A program made the position numbers and the translations under genes. A stretch of 64,000 bases of DNA from positions 58,486,830-58,550,829 of the forward strand of contig OY986437.1 of the NCBI GenBank assembly GCA_963920525.1, written 5' to 3'. Below the pieces are notes generated by a model. The model saw only the letters and a list, made by a program, of their open reading frames with translations, was not told the origin of the DNA and did no database searches. Positions 34,365 through 46,300 of the stretch are shown in pieces. Every line of letters starts with the position of its first letter. The first letter of the stretch is position 1. Source of the stretch: Dichetophora obliterata (lineage: Eukaryota; Arthropoda; Insecta; Diptera; Sciomyzidae).

Positions 34365-34563
34365 GTTGATTTTCTATGATTTAAATACTATAAATCATAT
34401 TGAAAATGTTGTTGTTGTCGTTGTTGTCTTTGTTTCTTTGGAAAAATTGCTCAATAAACGATTTTAAACTATCAAACAACTAGAATTTGTATTTAAAACC
34501 AAGTATGATTTAAACGATCAAACATTTAGAATTTGTATTTAAATCATAGAAAATCAACATAAT
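34365..34563. repeat. Foldback family copy at a third locus
   Basis: GTTGATTTTCTATGATTTAA (34372) faces TTAAATCATAGAAAATCAAC (34539-34558). The loop carries a GTTGTTGTTGTCGTTGTTG run and a CTAGAATTTGTATTTAAAA block shared with the copies at 25872-27110. The left arm is truncated compared with those copies. Confidence 0.75.
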
Positions 34564-36703
34564 AAATTTAAATTTCAATATATTTTTACCTTTCGACAAG
34601 TAAAAACTGAATTGCTTTTATTGACATCTGCTCTCTTGTCTCTTTTGAAAGTGATCAAAAAAGTGATCAATCATTTCTTAAGACACTTAAGCTTATAATT
34701 GAGATAGATCAATTAGCTAAATAATCTAAATAGATCAGCGGAACTATTGATAAGCGGATAAGTCGACGTCAGTCGATATTTCGTTAAGAGCCATGGCCCG
34801 CCCTTTTGCATTAGAAAAGGAATGTTTTAAAGGTCTTTGCCAAACAACATTTAATGTTTCTAAAATAGCGTCGCCAATCTAGATCGTAATACGATATATT
34901 TACAAAAAATACATTCAACCTTGTTAGAATCTTCTCTAAGACTGGCATTAAAGGCGATCTGCGGCGATCCCCCTTTCCTCTACCAAAATGCAATCGAGCA
35001 TTTTAATGAGTTCAATTAAGTCTGTTCAACAAGGCTACGGCTTTGAAGCACCGGTCAAAAATGCAACTACTTTGGCCAACACTGCCAGCTTACGGCTTAA
35101 GAACACTTTCATGCCAACACGGCTTTGGCCTTTTTGTCTTTGTGCTCTACCTTACATCATGGATGGTTACAGCGAAAGTGATGATTTTGCATAAATTCTG
35201 ACGTGGAAAAACAAAGAAAACCTACATTAGATTTAAAGCCATTAGACAGCTTAAAATTCTTAGCAGTCGGCGTTAAATACTACGTGACCCAGGTAGTTAG
35301 TTAAGATGTAGTTGACAGCACTGCATGCTAACTACCACAACGACTAGGCTAGTCGTGGACTTTGTTTTTAAACACCAAAGTTCTAAATTAAACTAGCGTT
35401 GAATCGGATTTCTGAATGAAATCTGCTGGATCTTGTAGAGTCCTATAAAAATAAGATTATTGCTAATGGCCCATTGTATGTGCTACTAAATCTGTCGGCA
35501 CAAGTGGACTGTGTTTAGGAGTTTGAGTTAGTTTCGTATTAAACTTAGTTTTAACGCTGGCCAAAGTGTCAGCTATAACGCGTTAAAGCAATGCTTTGTA
35601 CATGTATAGTTTTATGAAGTGTGGCGTCACATCTGGATAACAATGGGTCTTAGACAGTCTTTGTTCTTGCTTTTGTTTCAACCATTTTGTGTTGGGAAAC
35701 CCATTCTTTGCATGGCTTTGTTGCACTTTTCTTTCGAAATGTTGTTATAGTGATTATTTTTTGTAGGAGTACATAGGCGAAATTTTTTGTTTATGCAAAA
35801 TTAACAATAGAATTGTGTAAGTTTTCTTAAATTAAATATTTCACTACAGATATCTTTTGTTGTCTTAGGAAATATTAAGAAAATTTCGGAGAAGTTATGG
35901 TACAAGAAGCAAACTGTGACGAGATGTGATCATACACGATAAAAAAATCCTGGAATAAATTTCAGTACAAAGAAATTAGTAAAAAAATTTAATTGTAATA
36001 TTGATTAAATTCGATACATTCTAATGCATTTAAAAAATTATTAATACAATTTGTATTAAATTATAATACATTCATGTTTTAAATCATTATTTTGTGACAT
36101 GCAGCATTCAGTTGATACTTATGTTTATTATTACTTTTTGAATGTGGCTTAAAAGATCAAAAGCATGAGCGCTCACCATATAAGCTGAACGTCATGGGCT
36201 CGAATCTTAAGATATTAATTTGTTTTTTTTTAAAGTGGCATTTTAAATGACTACAATATATTTGACTTTTATGCCAAATAAGCTTATGAAGCAGCAAGTT
36301 ACAACAATAAGTTCTTTACAGAAGCTATGTTGCCTCGTTAACAGAAATACTTATACACCGAAAAAAAAAACAAAAGTTAAATCACCAAATTCGGTTTGGG
36401 TAGATAGAATTGTATGGAAATAATAAACTTATGCGTATTGACCCAAGCAGTTTATTGTTCAATATATTGAAATGTATTGCTTGTACATAAACAATGCACT
36501 GCTTTGAAAGCAAAACATGTAAAACTTAGGTGTTTTGATGAAGAACTTGGGAGGCTGCAAACTGGCAAAGCCACTTATAAATTATTCTAGGATTTTTGTT
36601 AATTTTACATAAGCTTTTTTCGCTGTGTAGCTATATCAGCTCTTTAGTTCAGTCTCTACTGCTTGTTCAGTCTACACACTTTGACAATCTAATTAGCATA
36701 GCT
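34564..36703. other. Non-coding stretch
   Basis: No protein homology that I trust. Contains the hairpin pair at 35290-35358. A tRNA-promoter-like GGGCTCGAATCTT lies near 36193, after TGGCTTAAAAG at about 36145, too degenerate to call a SINE. Confidence 0.35.
35290..35358. repeat. Two adjacent hairpins
   Basis: GGTAGTTAG (35292-35300) pairs with CTAACTACC (35328-35336). It is followed directly by CGACTAGGCTAGTCG with CCA/TGG extensions (35335-35358). The spacing suggests a terminal structure of an unidentified repeat. Confidence 0.5.
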
Positions 36704-37358
36704 TCTGCTTAATCAAAGCGGAATTATATATGTTTTATACATTAAAAGGAGGTTTTCATAAAAAAAGAGACAACAAATTATAGTAAGTTTAACAAATTGT
36801 TAGGAGACAATAAAAACACATTTCAAATGTTTTTTGAGGATTATAGTTGAGTGCATTTAAAACTTTATTTGTAAATTTTGTTCATTAAAAACACAAAATA
36901 GAGCTCAGAATGGTCTAAAATCAAAAATCGACTACATAAGCCAAAACAACATTAACTGCTTTGAAAAAGTATTGCTTCGCGTGTCTTGTTTTTCGTTGGT
37001 GTGCTGCTTTGTTGTACAGAATAATGCATTGAATTTGTGTGACAAATACCTCAGCACAATAAAATAACTTTCGATTTGATGACATGGTGCAATCTCAATT
37101 TTTATTGTTCTTTTAATTTGCTTGGCTTTAATAAGATAGCTTATATTTAAATTTTTTCTCATAAAATAAGTATAAGACAACAAAATTATTGCCTACTTTA
37201 AAAAGAAGAAAGGTTAAACTAAATAGATGAAATCCTTTTTAATGTATATGGCACTTTTGAAAAGCTGTGTTTCGAAGACATATGCAAAAATTTTTCATCT
37301 TTTGCTTTATATGAGGCAAATAACACATACAATTCCGCTTTGATTAAGCAGAAGTTGT
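36704..37358. mobile_element. Inverted-repeat element, TTCTGCTTAATC ends
   Basis: TTCTGCTTAATCAAAGCGGA (about 36706) is mirrored by TCCGCTTTGATTAAGCAGAA (about 37335-37354), a perfect 20-bp-plus inverted repeat with AATT extensions. The interior is AT-rich without homology. A target duplication was not identified. Confidence 0.65.
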
Positions 37359-37526
37359 TTCTATTAGTCTCTTAAAGCGAGTGTACTACATAAGCCACTG
37401 AATAATTAATCTAGCGATTAACGAAAGAGCTGTCTAGTGGTGGTTTGTTCTTTAAAAATCTGTTTGTTGTTTCAGCCTGTTGCTTTATGAACTTATTTGA
37501 AATAAAGCTCAAATCTATTTTCAGTA

Positions 37527-38580
37527 CATTCAAAAAAATCTGCTTCCCTTAAAGCAGATATCATCAAATTGTGGCTTCAATTCATAGGCATGGGTTTTTT
37601 TATACTCTATAGAGGTTTCTCCTTTATGTAGGAAATTTTTACATAATTTAACGTCTTGATTTCATTGGAACGTTATCAAAACAGCTTCTAAGTTTTGAAG
37701 ACAAGTTTTTACTTAAATATAAGAGATGAAGGAATGTTAAACTTTAAATTTCCAAAAATTTAATAAAAGCAGATATACATTAATTTTAAAAAATTTTAAA
37801 AAAAAACTGTATTAACATCAAGTCTTTTTGCAACATTCTCTAGCATGATTTCTTAAATTTGAAGAAATATAAGTTACAATACTTAAATATTTCAAAGAAA
37901 TATATGTAAGTTTTTCTTTTTTTGTACACCACAAGTGATTTATTTTAAAGATGCTTTTCTTATATTTCTAGAAAAAGTACTTTAAAATTACTTACAAAGC
38001 GAACGATTCTTAATGCAGCAAATTAAGCGACGATTGTTTAACAACTGTGATGGTCGAATAGATAAGCTGATGTACTTACACTCACTCCACCGAGGTTCAA
38101 GCTTCCGGCTAGTGGTAATTTTTCAATTTAATTAAATGTTCATAATAATAATGTTTGCAGTTTTCCGTCAGTATAAAAATCATAATTCTCACAGATTGCT
38201 GTTTAAAATCTTAAAAAAGGGTTTTTTTTTAAAAATTAAAAAATTCCAGGTATTCCAGGTAGATGAAAAATTTCTTATTTTTAGAGAAAATTTTTTTTAC
38301 TTATGATTAATAAACGGTAGAAAATGTTTCTGAAACAAACGGTAGAAAACTTACTCAAATGTAATAAGATTTCAACACAATTGCGATAAGTTTCTTCAAT
38401 TTAGCGAAATAGTTCGTAAATGATTGGACTATTTTCCTAAACTATTTCACAGTTCTGGTGTCAATTTAACGAAAAATATATACTTTATTTCTTGAAAATC
38501 AGCCATGGCTCCAAATGAAGCCCGATTTTCTGTTGGGTGCTATTTTTCTAGATTTTCTGGACATTTTTTTTTTTTGAGTG
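37527..38580. mobile_element. 1-kb element with CACTC-A-run ends, copy 2
   Basis: The ends CATTCAAAAAAATCTG and the complement of TTTTTTTTTGAGTG are flanked by TA on both sides. It is homologous along its length to 33240-34204. Shared blocks include AATTCATAGGCATGGG, ACAAGTGATTTATTTTAA and AATTTAGCGAAATAGTTCG. The tRNA-like segment is at about 38049-38110, with one change in the A box (TGGTCGAATAG). An insertion of about 90 bp relative to copy 1 includes TTTGAAGAAATATAAGTTAC. Confidence 0.8.
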
Positions 38581-40158
38581 TATTATATACAATTCAAATG
38601 CAAATTTATTTTACTCCAAAAATACTGAACATATATGAGCATCAATTTCTTTAATTAAACCTTAACTTTAAGATATGGAAGAACTGGTGCAGGAGGAAAT
38701 TTTAAACATTGCTAAAATGTACCAAAAAGCTCTTACGGATACACTACAATATAATTAATTTTTTCATTGGTTATAATATTTTATATAACATGTGTTTTTA
38801 TATAACACGTATTGTGCTGGTGAAATTTCTTACGAATAGTAACTTTAGATTTCCTCAGTACAACGCACAAGATCATCGCCTCAGAATGAGAAAAAATATT
38901 GAGATTTCACGTTTTGATTTTGCAGGCAAATATCTCCGCTATTTTTCAATCGATTTTTATACAATTTTCTTTGTCTAAGAGTTCAGTTAAATGGTTTTAG
39001 AGAAATAAGAATAGATTAACCATTGCCTCACCAATTCAATGCTTTGTATTTCTTTCAAAAACATCTCAAATACTCAACTTTTTCTCAAAATATGTACAGG
39101 CTAAAAGTTGGTTTTGATGTAAATATATTTTTTTCATATTCTTTTTCCACTTTCTTTCATATGACATATCATTTATTTGCAAAAAATGCATCATTTTGAC
39201 ACATAATGCAATAAACAGTTTCTATCATCGAAAATCATGAGCTACCCTTTATTATTAAAAAAAAATATATTATTGAAATTAATTATTAAAAAAATTTTTT
39301 TTATATTGTTTACAAACAGCTTAAAAAATAATTTATGTACAAAAAATTTTCAACTATTTTAAGCCACTCCAAAGTTATATACATAAATCTATGTTTTTAG
39401 CCATTCCTTAATCTAAATATAAATAGGCGTAGGCGAAACCGTTTGGTAAAATTTTTATCGACCGATATTGACTGTCGAATTTATTTATATGAAAAACGTA
39501 TAATTTCGAGATTAATATAAAATCGAATCAACAGAGAATGTATGCGAAAAGGTTGAATTTGAACCACTGACACACTCTTGGTTAATCAAGCTGTTTGGTT
39601 GTTTTAAGAAATCATCCAAGCTGCCACACATTGCTTAATCGTTTTCTTTTCACGTGTTTGTAATGCGAGAGTTTCAATAAACTATATGTTGCACTCCACT
39701 ATATGTTGCTCTCTTTGTTGCTCAGCTAGCACAGCCAGTGTCCAGAATGACGTTATACAGGGTGTCCCAGATCAACGCTTCAATCCGGCGCTGGTTGCTT
39801 CCTTGGGTCAAGACAAGAAAAATTGTATGGCAGGGGGGGTCCATCTCGTTTTACATAAAAAAAGTTCTTATATATTATTTTTTTTTTTTCTGATGCAGTC
39901 TTAATCGCCAAATAATTCTCTGCAGTATTCTATTATGTGGCTTGAAAAGTTGCTTGAAAATAATCTGTCAAGCAAACTAGAGAGTAGAACAGTGTGCCTG
40001 TTAGCGAAAATAGCAAAAGGAGTAGTTTGAAGTTGAAAATGTAGTAAATTTATCTATAAAGTATTAAGAAATGCAGTACAATAAATAAATGTAGAATAAC
40101 TACAACTCTAATGCAAGTTGATCACGGCAAAACTGAAAACGACAAAGCCAAAGCTACA
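38581..40158. other. Non-coding with a dispersed repeat
   Basis: About 39595-39725 is homologous in the same orientation to 62395-62520. Shared blocks are CATTGCTTAATCGTTTTCTT and TGTTGCTC-type words. ACAGGGTGTCCCAGATCAAC at 39757 resembles a transposon terminus, but no partner was found. No gene. Confidence 0.45.
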
Positions 40159-40166
40159 GTTCTGGG

Positions 40167-40801
40167 TAGGAGTGTCCAATTGGGAAATACATCGATGTAT
40201 TGCATCGAGATTGTACATCGATACTTTCCGATATATTGTTGAGAAACATCGATGTTTTTTAAAAATCGAGTACTTTTTCTAGCATTACATCACAATACTA
40301 AAGTCAGCCCCTGCCTTAACTATTTTTAATTTAACTATGACTATTTTAATGTATTAAAAGCTCCTACAAAACCATTGTCCTTATTCGCACCTCTTTTATC
40401 AGTAACTAAGGAAAAGAAAAACCAAATCTTTTACAGTCATTCTCTGATTCAGTTGTTGTTTATTCAAAAAAAAAACTAAAGCAATAAACATAAGAATATT
40501 GGTAATCAATATAGTTATAAGAATGTTAGTCATAATTATTACAAAAAGTAAAATCGAAAAAAGCCTCCACAATCATAGAAATTCCAGTATTAATGTCCTA
40601 GTTCCAGTGTTTTTCTTTTAATTATTTTTCTTTATTTATTTTTTTATATAATAAATGTGGTTAAAATTCATTCGATGTTATATGAAAATACATCTATCCA
40701 TCGAGTACATCAAAAGCTTTTCAAAACATTGGATCAAGTCGATGTATCGCATTGTTAACATCGAGTAAATCCGATGCATCGATGTATATCGAATATCCCT
40801 A
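40167..40801. mobile_element. 635-bp hAT MITE with 8-bp TSD
   Basis: An exact duplication GTTCTGGG flanks the element (40159-40166 and 40802-40809). The ends TAGGAGTGTCC and the complement of GAATATCCCTA are imperfect inverted repeats close to a TAGGGATGTCC-type hAT terminus. Subterminal regions on both sides are filled with ATCGATGTA-type words (for example ACATCGATGTATTGCATCGA at 40188) in opposite orientation. No transposase. Confidence 0.85.
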
Positions 40802-40809
40802 GTTCTGGG

Positions 40810-41310
40810 CACCCTCTTAGCCTCAAACAAGGCAAAAAGTGAAGTACATATAAATGCAGTGCTGCGCTCCAAAGCAAAACAAAAGAAGACATTTTATTAT
40901 TTCGTTTGGCATGTACTATTCTTTTATGGAGATTGATAAAAAAACGCCTGTGGCGAAGCCGCGGACAACTGTAACCTACTAGTATACTAAAAAATTCAAA
41001 AAAGTTTTTTTTGTCAGAAAAATTTACGGTTCCATTCTAATAAAGGTGGATAAAGGTGGATACAACTTTTACAAGGATTTTTAAAAACTTTCTCTTTTTA
41101 CCATATTTCTTAATTTAGGAAAGAATAATATTTTTTTTGACTTGAAAAATACAACTGTGAAAACTGTTCTAATTTTCTGTACTTTCCCATTTCAAATTGG
41201 TCATATTTTTAAAAACACACCTAATTCTTTTTCTGTTCTGAATTGGAGGTGGTAAACTTTTGTTTCTAAAAGTAGATTTAGAATTTATATTATCGTTCAA
41301 ATCACTGCAG
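40810..41310. other. Non-coding flank of the LTR element
   Basis: No homology. A short duplicated word, AAAGGTGGATA, occurs twice near 41043-41062. Confidence 0.35.
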
Positions 41311-41316
41311 TTTAGT
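41311..41316. repeat. Target-site duplication TTTAGT, left
   Basis: TTTAGT at 41311-41316 is repeated exactly at 49291-49296, just outside the other LTR. This proves the 41317-49290 interval is a single insertion. Confidence 0.9.
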
Positions 41317-41789
41317 AATTAATGTTTCGAATAGTTCGAAGATTAAAAAAAAACACAATTTTAAATGGTTTTAATTTTTAACTTTATTGTTCTCGAGCTG
41401 TCAATCAACTAACTTAAAATTATTACATTTTTTGTTTATAACTAAAACTCTGTGCTTACCGTACCTGCATGTATCTTTGTATGTGTGTGTTGCGCTGCGT
41501 TTGTCAGCGCTGCCAAAATAAGTTCAAGCGAAAAGTGCAATCAAAGCTTTTCTAAACACTGTGTGAACGGAAATTGGTTAGCCAGAATTCCCAATAATTA
41601 CTTGCGACATTTGGAGCAAAGAATTATTAAAAATTTCGATTATGCTGAAATTTACTGTGTGACCGGAAATTGGTCAGCCAGAATTCTTAATAATTATTTG
41701 TGAAATTTGGAGCAAACAATTATTAAGAATTTCGAAATTAATTTTATATTACATTAGTTTTGCCGGGAAGGAAGGGGTTTGCTATAACT
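41317..41789 (-). repeat. 3' LTR (relative to the element)
   Basis: 473 bp, starting on the minus strand AGTTATAGCAAACC and ending AACATTAATT. It holds an AATAAA signal (minus, at 41383-41388) and an internal imperfect duplication of about 90 bp: GGAAATTGGTTAGCCAGAAT near 41569 and GGAAATTGGTCAGCCAGAAT near 41665. The plus-strand open frame of 83 codons inside both LTRs has no homology and is best read as chance. Confidence 0.95.
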
Positions 41790-41800
41790 CCCCCACCATT
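41790..41800 (-). other. Polypurine tract
   Basis: AATGGTGGGGG on the minus strand directly precedes the 3' LTR start AGTTATAG. It is the expected primer site for plus-strand DNA synthesis. Confidence 0.85.
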
Positions 41801-43317
41801 AGCTTGAGGCTCCGACGAAGATATTTCTAAGACAGTGGTCTTTGAACAAAGATTTTTAGTTTTTATTAAAAGAGCAAAAATTATTAAAATTATGATAAGC
41901 AAAGTGCTTATATTTAAAGTATTTTTTTGAAAATGATTTTTATTAATTTCCGTGATGTCTTTCCTATTGTTTTCGATATTTTGTAGATGAATGTTATCGA
42001 ATTCAAGCTTAGTGTTTAAGACGTCTTCCTTGATAGATACATGTAGATTCGGTAATATTATATGGTCTTTAACCTTTATTTCAAAATTTTTGTAGGTTTA
42101 ATTATTAATTTTAAATAACAATTTTCAAATTTAATTATGTATGTTCCTTCTACAATAGTATTAAACTCGTTACAATTATGTAAGATTACAGTATTTTTTA
42201 TATTTTTTACAATAATTAATCCATTTCTTATTTCTTTTAGTTGAGTGGTTGTATCTTCTTTAAAAGTACATTTTGCTTCCTTTATTTTAAAAATATTATA
42301 TAAACATTGGTTTTCAAGTTTTCTTAAGTTTCTCTGTAAATTTTGTTTTACTTCCGCGTAATATAAATTGCCGTGGTTGTCTGTTATAATTTCATTTTCT
42401 TTTACATATAAGGATTTTTTATTTTTGTTAGGTATGGGTTCAATAAGAATTTTTGAGTAATTATTTTCTACGAATCTTGGAATCAAAACTATTATTACAA
42501 TTTTTCTGTTAAATGAAGCAACTGAAATCTTTATGTTTGCTAATGTGTCAATGTCTGTTATGTTTCTAAATTCGTCATTTGTCAGAATATTTCTACCTAG
42601 AACACCAAGTCTGCTATTGAGAAGAATCTGTTCTATATCATCTATGTGATTAATGAGTAGGCTGATGTCATAATTAATTTGATAAAGATATTGCATGTAT
42701 CTTACTTCATCTTCTATTGATATTATTCTATTGCTAACTTCGTCTGACCATGTTCCTACATATTCTTTTATTGTTTTTTGTTGTTTTTTAATGTGATCCG
42801 TAATATTTTGGATTTGTCTAATTATGTCCGTGTTAATGCGTACTTGTTTATTATTTTCCGTAATGAGATTTTTATTATTTCCCTTTAGAGTTTCGAGTTG
42901 TTCAATAATATGTTTTTCATCGTCAGCGTCCATAGTTCCTGTAATGTATTTAAGGCCTTTGCCGACTATGTTAAAGAGTCCTCGTTTGCTTCTTGTCTGC
43001 GGGAGTAGATTGTGTAATTTTACTTCTAGGTTTCTGTAGTTATGTAGGACTGAATTTAGCATTGGTCCTTCTAAGATGGGTTTGTTTGTCATTAGTTTAA
43101 TGTTGTCCCAAATATGTTCCTTCGTCTCATCGTATTGTGTCACGTTAATTATGTGAAGTACTTTTTCATAGTTTATAATTATTTTGATATTTTCCATCTT
43201 TATATTGACAAAACCGTTATTTTCGTTTAGATTTTGAACCTCCAGCGTCTGTGAAAAGGTCGTCGGTACATATGTCGTTAGTGAAATTAAAATTAACATG
43301 GATACGTCCATTTCCAA
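41801..43317 (-). pseudogene. env: Envelope fusion-like gene, frameshifted
   Basis: Retroviral-type envelope glycoprotein of an errantivirus, normally a membrane fusion protein made from a spliced RNA. The main open frame (43317-42076, 413 codons) starts with a signal-peptide-like stretch (residues 1-22, LILISLTTYV). A furin-type site RSKR at residues 109-112 is followed by a glycine-rich hydrophobic segment, GLFNIVGKG, as in the F-type (baculovirus-F-like) errantivirus Env. A heptad-rich region (residues about 140-235) follows. The frame ends early near 42076. The transmembrane anchor (a run of Ile, Leu and Phe at about 41863-41911) and the cytoplasmic tail lie in another frame that runs to the polypurine tract, so a frameshift near 42080-42110 separates ectodomain from anchor. 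It begins 5 bases after the pol stop. Confidence 0.85.
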
Positions 43318-43321
43318 ATAT

Positions 43322-46300
43322 TTAAATTATTTTTATTGTTGGGTTATTATTATCTTGAAATTTCTTTGGTTTTTTCAAATGGGATTTATAGTATTTGTGT
43401 CCTTTTGTTGTGACAATGTGTTCTTCATCTAATGGTTCTGCGATTATTTTCCTAAATTTGGCATGGTTTTTGCCACCTCTTATTTCTTTTAGAAATACTG
43501 GTCCCGTTTGTATTTCAACATCTTCCCTATTTTTATTTTGTGTATTAATTGTACGTTCTTTTATATTTTTAATTCGATATTTTATTAAGGAATATTCATC
43601 TTGGTTTATATTCCCATTACTGAAGTCAATTGGTTTACGGCCTGTTGTTGAATGAATGCTATTGTTATAAAAATTAATTACTTTATAAATTTTTTCTTCT
43701 ACTGTGTCAATATCCTTATTTGGGTCGTGTCTCAAAAGTCTCAAATGTTCATTTAGGGTATTATGCAAACGTTCGACATCGGAATTCGATGTGTGATTAT
43801 TATTTGATGTGAAGTGGATATTGATATTCTGTTCTCTAAGGAATTCTTGCAAGGGTAGTGCTTTAAAGCCAAGTTCGTTATCTACAATTAGGTTGTTAAA
43901 ATGTCCTACATTACTTATGTATTGCATAACAGCTCGTTAAAATTCTGTCCATGATCGACTGGATATTTTGATGGCTTGAGCATGCTTTGAAAATTTATCT
44001 ATCGTGGTTAAGAAAATGTTTTTGTTTAAACTATAGAAAACGTCCATGTGGATCGTGTCTCTTGGTTTTTCGGGTGTTTCCGTTAATTTAAATTTCTGTT
44101 TTACAGGATGCCTTTCGTATTTCTCAACATTACAAATTTCGCAATTGTTGATGAATTGGGTAATTCTTTGCTTTAATTTTGGGTTATATATGACGTCTTT
44201 TAGTTCTAGAAAGTTCTCGTTAATGCCCCTATGATTATTCTTCAAATGTTCTGTTTCTATGCAATTAGTAAGTTCATTTTCATCTGTTATGTCTCTCAGA
44301 ACCTTTGTGCATCTCATAATTTTAAAGGTACCATTGTTATTATTAAAATTGTTTTTTATCACCTCTTTAAATATTTCAAAAATTACTTCATCATCGAAGT
44401 ATACGGCGTTTGTACCTGTTGGCTTAAAATGGTTTTTCACTATTGTTATGATTGTGTCGCTATCTATATTTCTTATATAAATTATTTTTCTATTCGAACT
44501 AAATATTTTTTGATTTTTAATTTTTAAAGATCCTGAGTCGGTTTTCTTAAAAATGATTTGGTTTTTGTACATATTTAATGGGCATTTACTCTCATTTATT
44601 ATTGGTGTCTCGAATTCGTTGAAATTAATCATGGCGCGAGATAGCGCATCGGCGTTTTCGTTTTGTATGCCTTTTTTGTATTTTATTTCGAAATCATATT
44701 CGCTTAGACGAAGTCTCCACCGAATAAGCTTGGAATTGGGCTCCTTCATTGAAAAAAGCCATGTCAAAGGACGATGGTCGGTTTCCACTATAAATCGGTC
44801 GGTTTCCACTCGGAATAAATAAGGTCTAAAATATTGTGTTCCCCAAACAATGGCAAGTAGTTCCTTCTCGATTGTGCTATAATTTTGCTCGTGGTCGTTG
44901 AGCGTTCTGCTTGCAAAGCATGTTGGATGTCCATCTTGGGATAACACGGCCCCTAAAGCATAATTGCTTGCGTCGGTTTGTAACGTAAATTGTTTTTTAA
45001 AATCAGGGTAAACAAGGACTGGATCGTTAACTAAATGTTTTTTCAATGTTTCGAATGCGTTTGTATATTCAGGGTCTTCTATGTTCATTTTTATATCTTT
45101 CTTCAAATACTTGGTCATGGGCTTAGCTATTCGCGCATAGTCTTTAATAAACTTGCGGTAATAACCTGTTAGTCCTAAAAATTCTTTAATTGCTTTTTGG
45201 TTTTTTGGGAGAGGGAATTTCTGGACACATTCTATTTTTCTTGGATTAGGTTTAATACCGTCTTTTGTTACAATGTGACCAAGGAACTCGGTTTCGTGTT
45301 TGAGAAATTCACTCTTATCTAGTTGTATTTTAAGGTTTACATCTCTGAGTTTTTGAAATACCTTAGTTATCGACTCTATGTGTTCTGTAAGGGAAGTGGA
45401 AAAAATTATAATATCGTCGAGATATACCAAGCAGATCTTATTAATGTATTCAGATAAAACGTTGTTCATCAGCCGTTGAAATGTGGCTGGTGCTGTTTTT
45501 AAACCAAAAGGCATACGAAGAAACTCGTAATGCCCTCCTTCAACACTGAACGCTGTTTTGTGAATATCTTTCTCTGAAATTTCAATTTGATGGAAGCCTT
45601 TTGCAAGGTCCAATGTGGTGAAGTATTGACAACGTCCTAGCTTCTCTAATATTTCGTCAATATTAGGAATTGGATATCGGTCATCTATTGTTACTTCATT
45701 GAGTTTCCGATAGTCAATAACTAGGCGCCATTTTTTTCTTCCACTCGCATCCATTTTCTTTGGAACTACCCAGACTGGCGCTGAATAAGGAGAGTGACTT
45801 GGTCGTATTATTTTGTTTTTAAGCATTTCCCGTATTTGATCTCTTACTTCGTTTTTGTGAACGTATGGATACCTATAAGATTTTGCCACTATAGGAGCAT
45901 GTTCGATAGTCCGAATTTCATGTTTATGGGCATTTGTAAAGGTTAGGTCCTTTTTCGAATCGTCATTATAAAAAATATTTTTAAATTTCTTCACTACATT
46001 TATTAATTTTTCTTTTTCTTCTATATTGAGGTGATCCATTCTAATTTGTCCTAGTAGAGGCTTGTCATTTTCCTTTTTTTTCGTAAAATTTTCGTTGTTT
46101 TCATCAAATGTATAAATGCAGAAATTTTCGTTAGTAACTTGAGTGGATTCTTGTTTATGTACTACGACGTCTTTTACTCCGTCGTTTTTAATTTGTAATT
46201 TGGCTTCTATTTTATGATTATTTGCTTCATATATTCCTTGCATTAATTCTACTTCCTTGTCGTGGGAAGACTTTCCTTCAATATAAACTAAACCTTCTTT

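Noticed and set aside
35070..35130. OAR-domain-like TASLRLK segment (second homeobox gene exon)
   Set aside because: Only six or seven residues resemble the OAR motif, the continuation needs a frame change, and there is no homeodomain or splice site in support.
39757..39776. ACAGGGTGTCCCAGATCAAC as a transposon end
   Set aside because: The word resembles known termini, but no inverted partner or target duplication was found.
41452..41703. 83-codon plus-strand gene, also at 48953-49204
   Set aside because: It lies wholly inside both LTRs, on the strand opposite to the element, and has no homology. It is identical only because the LTRs are.
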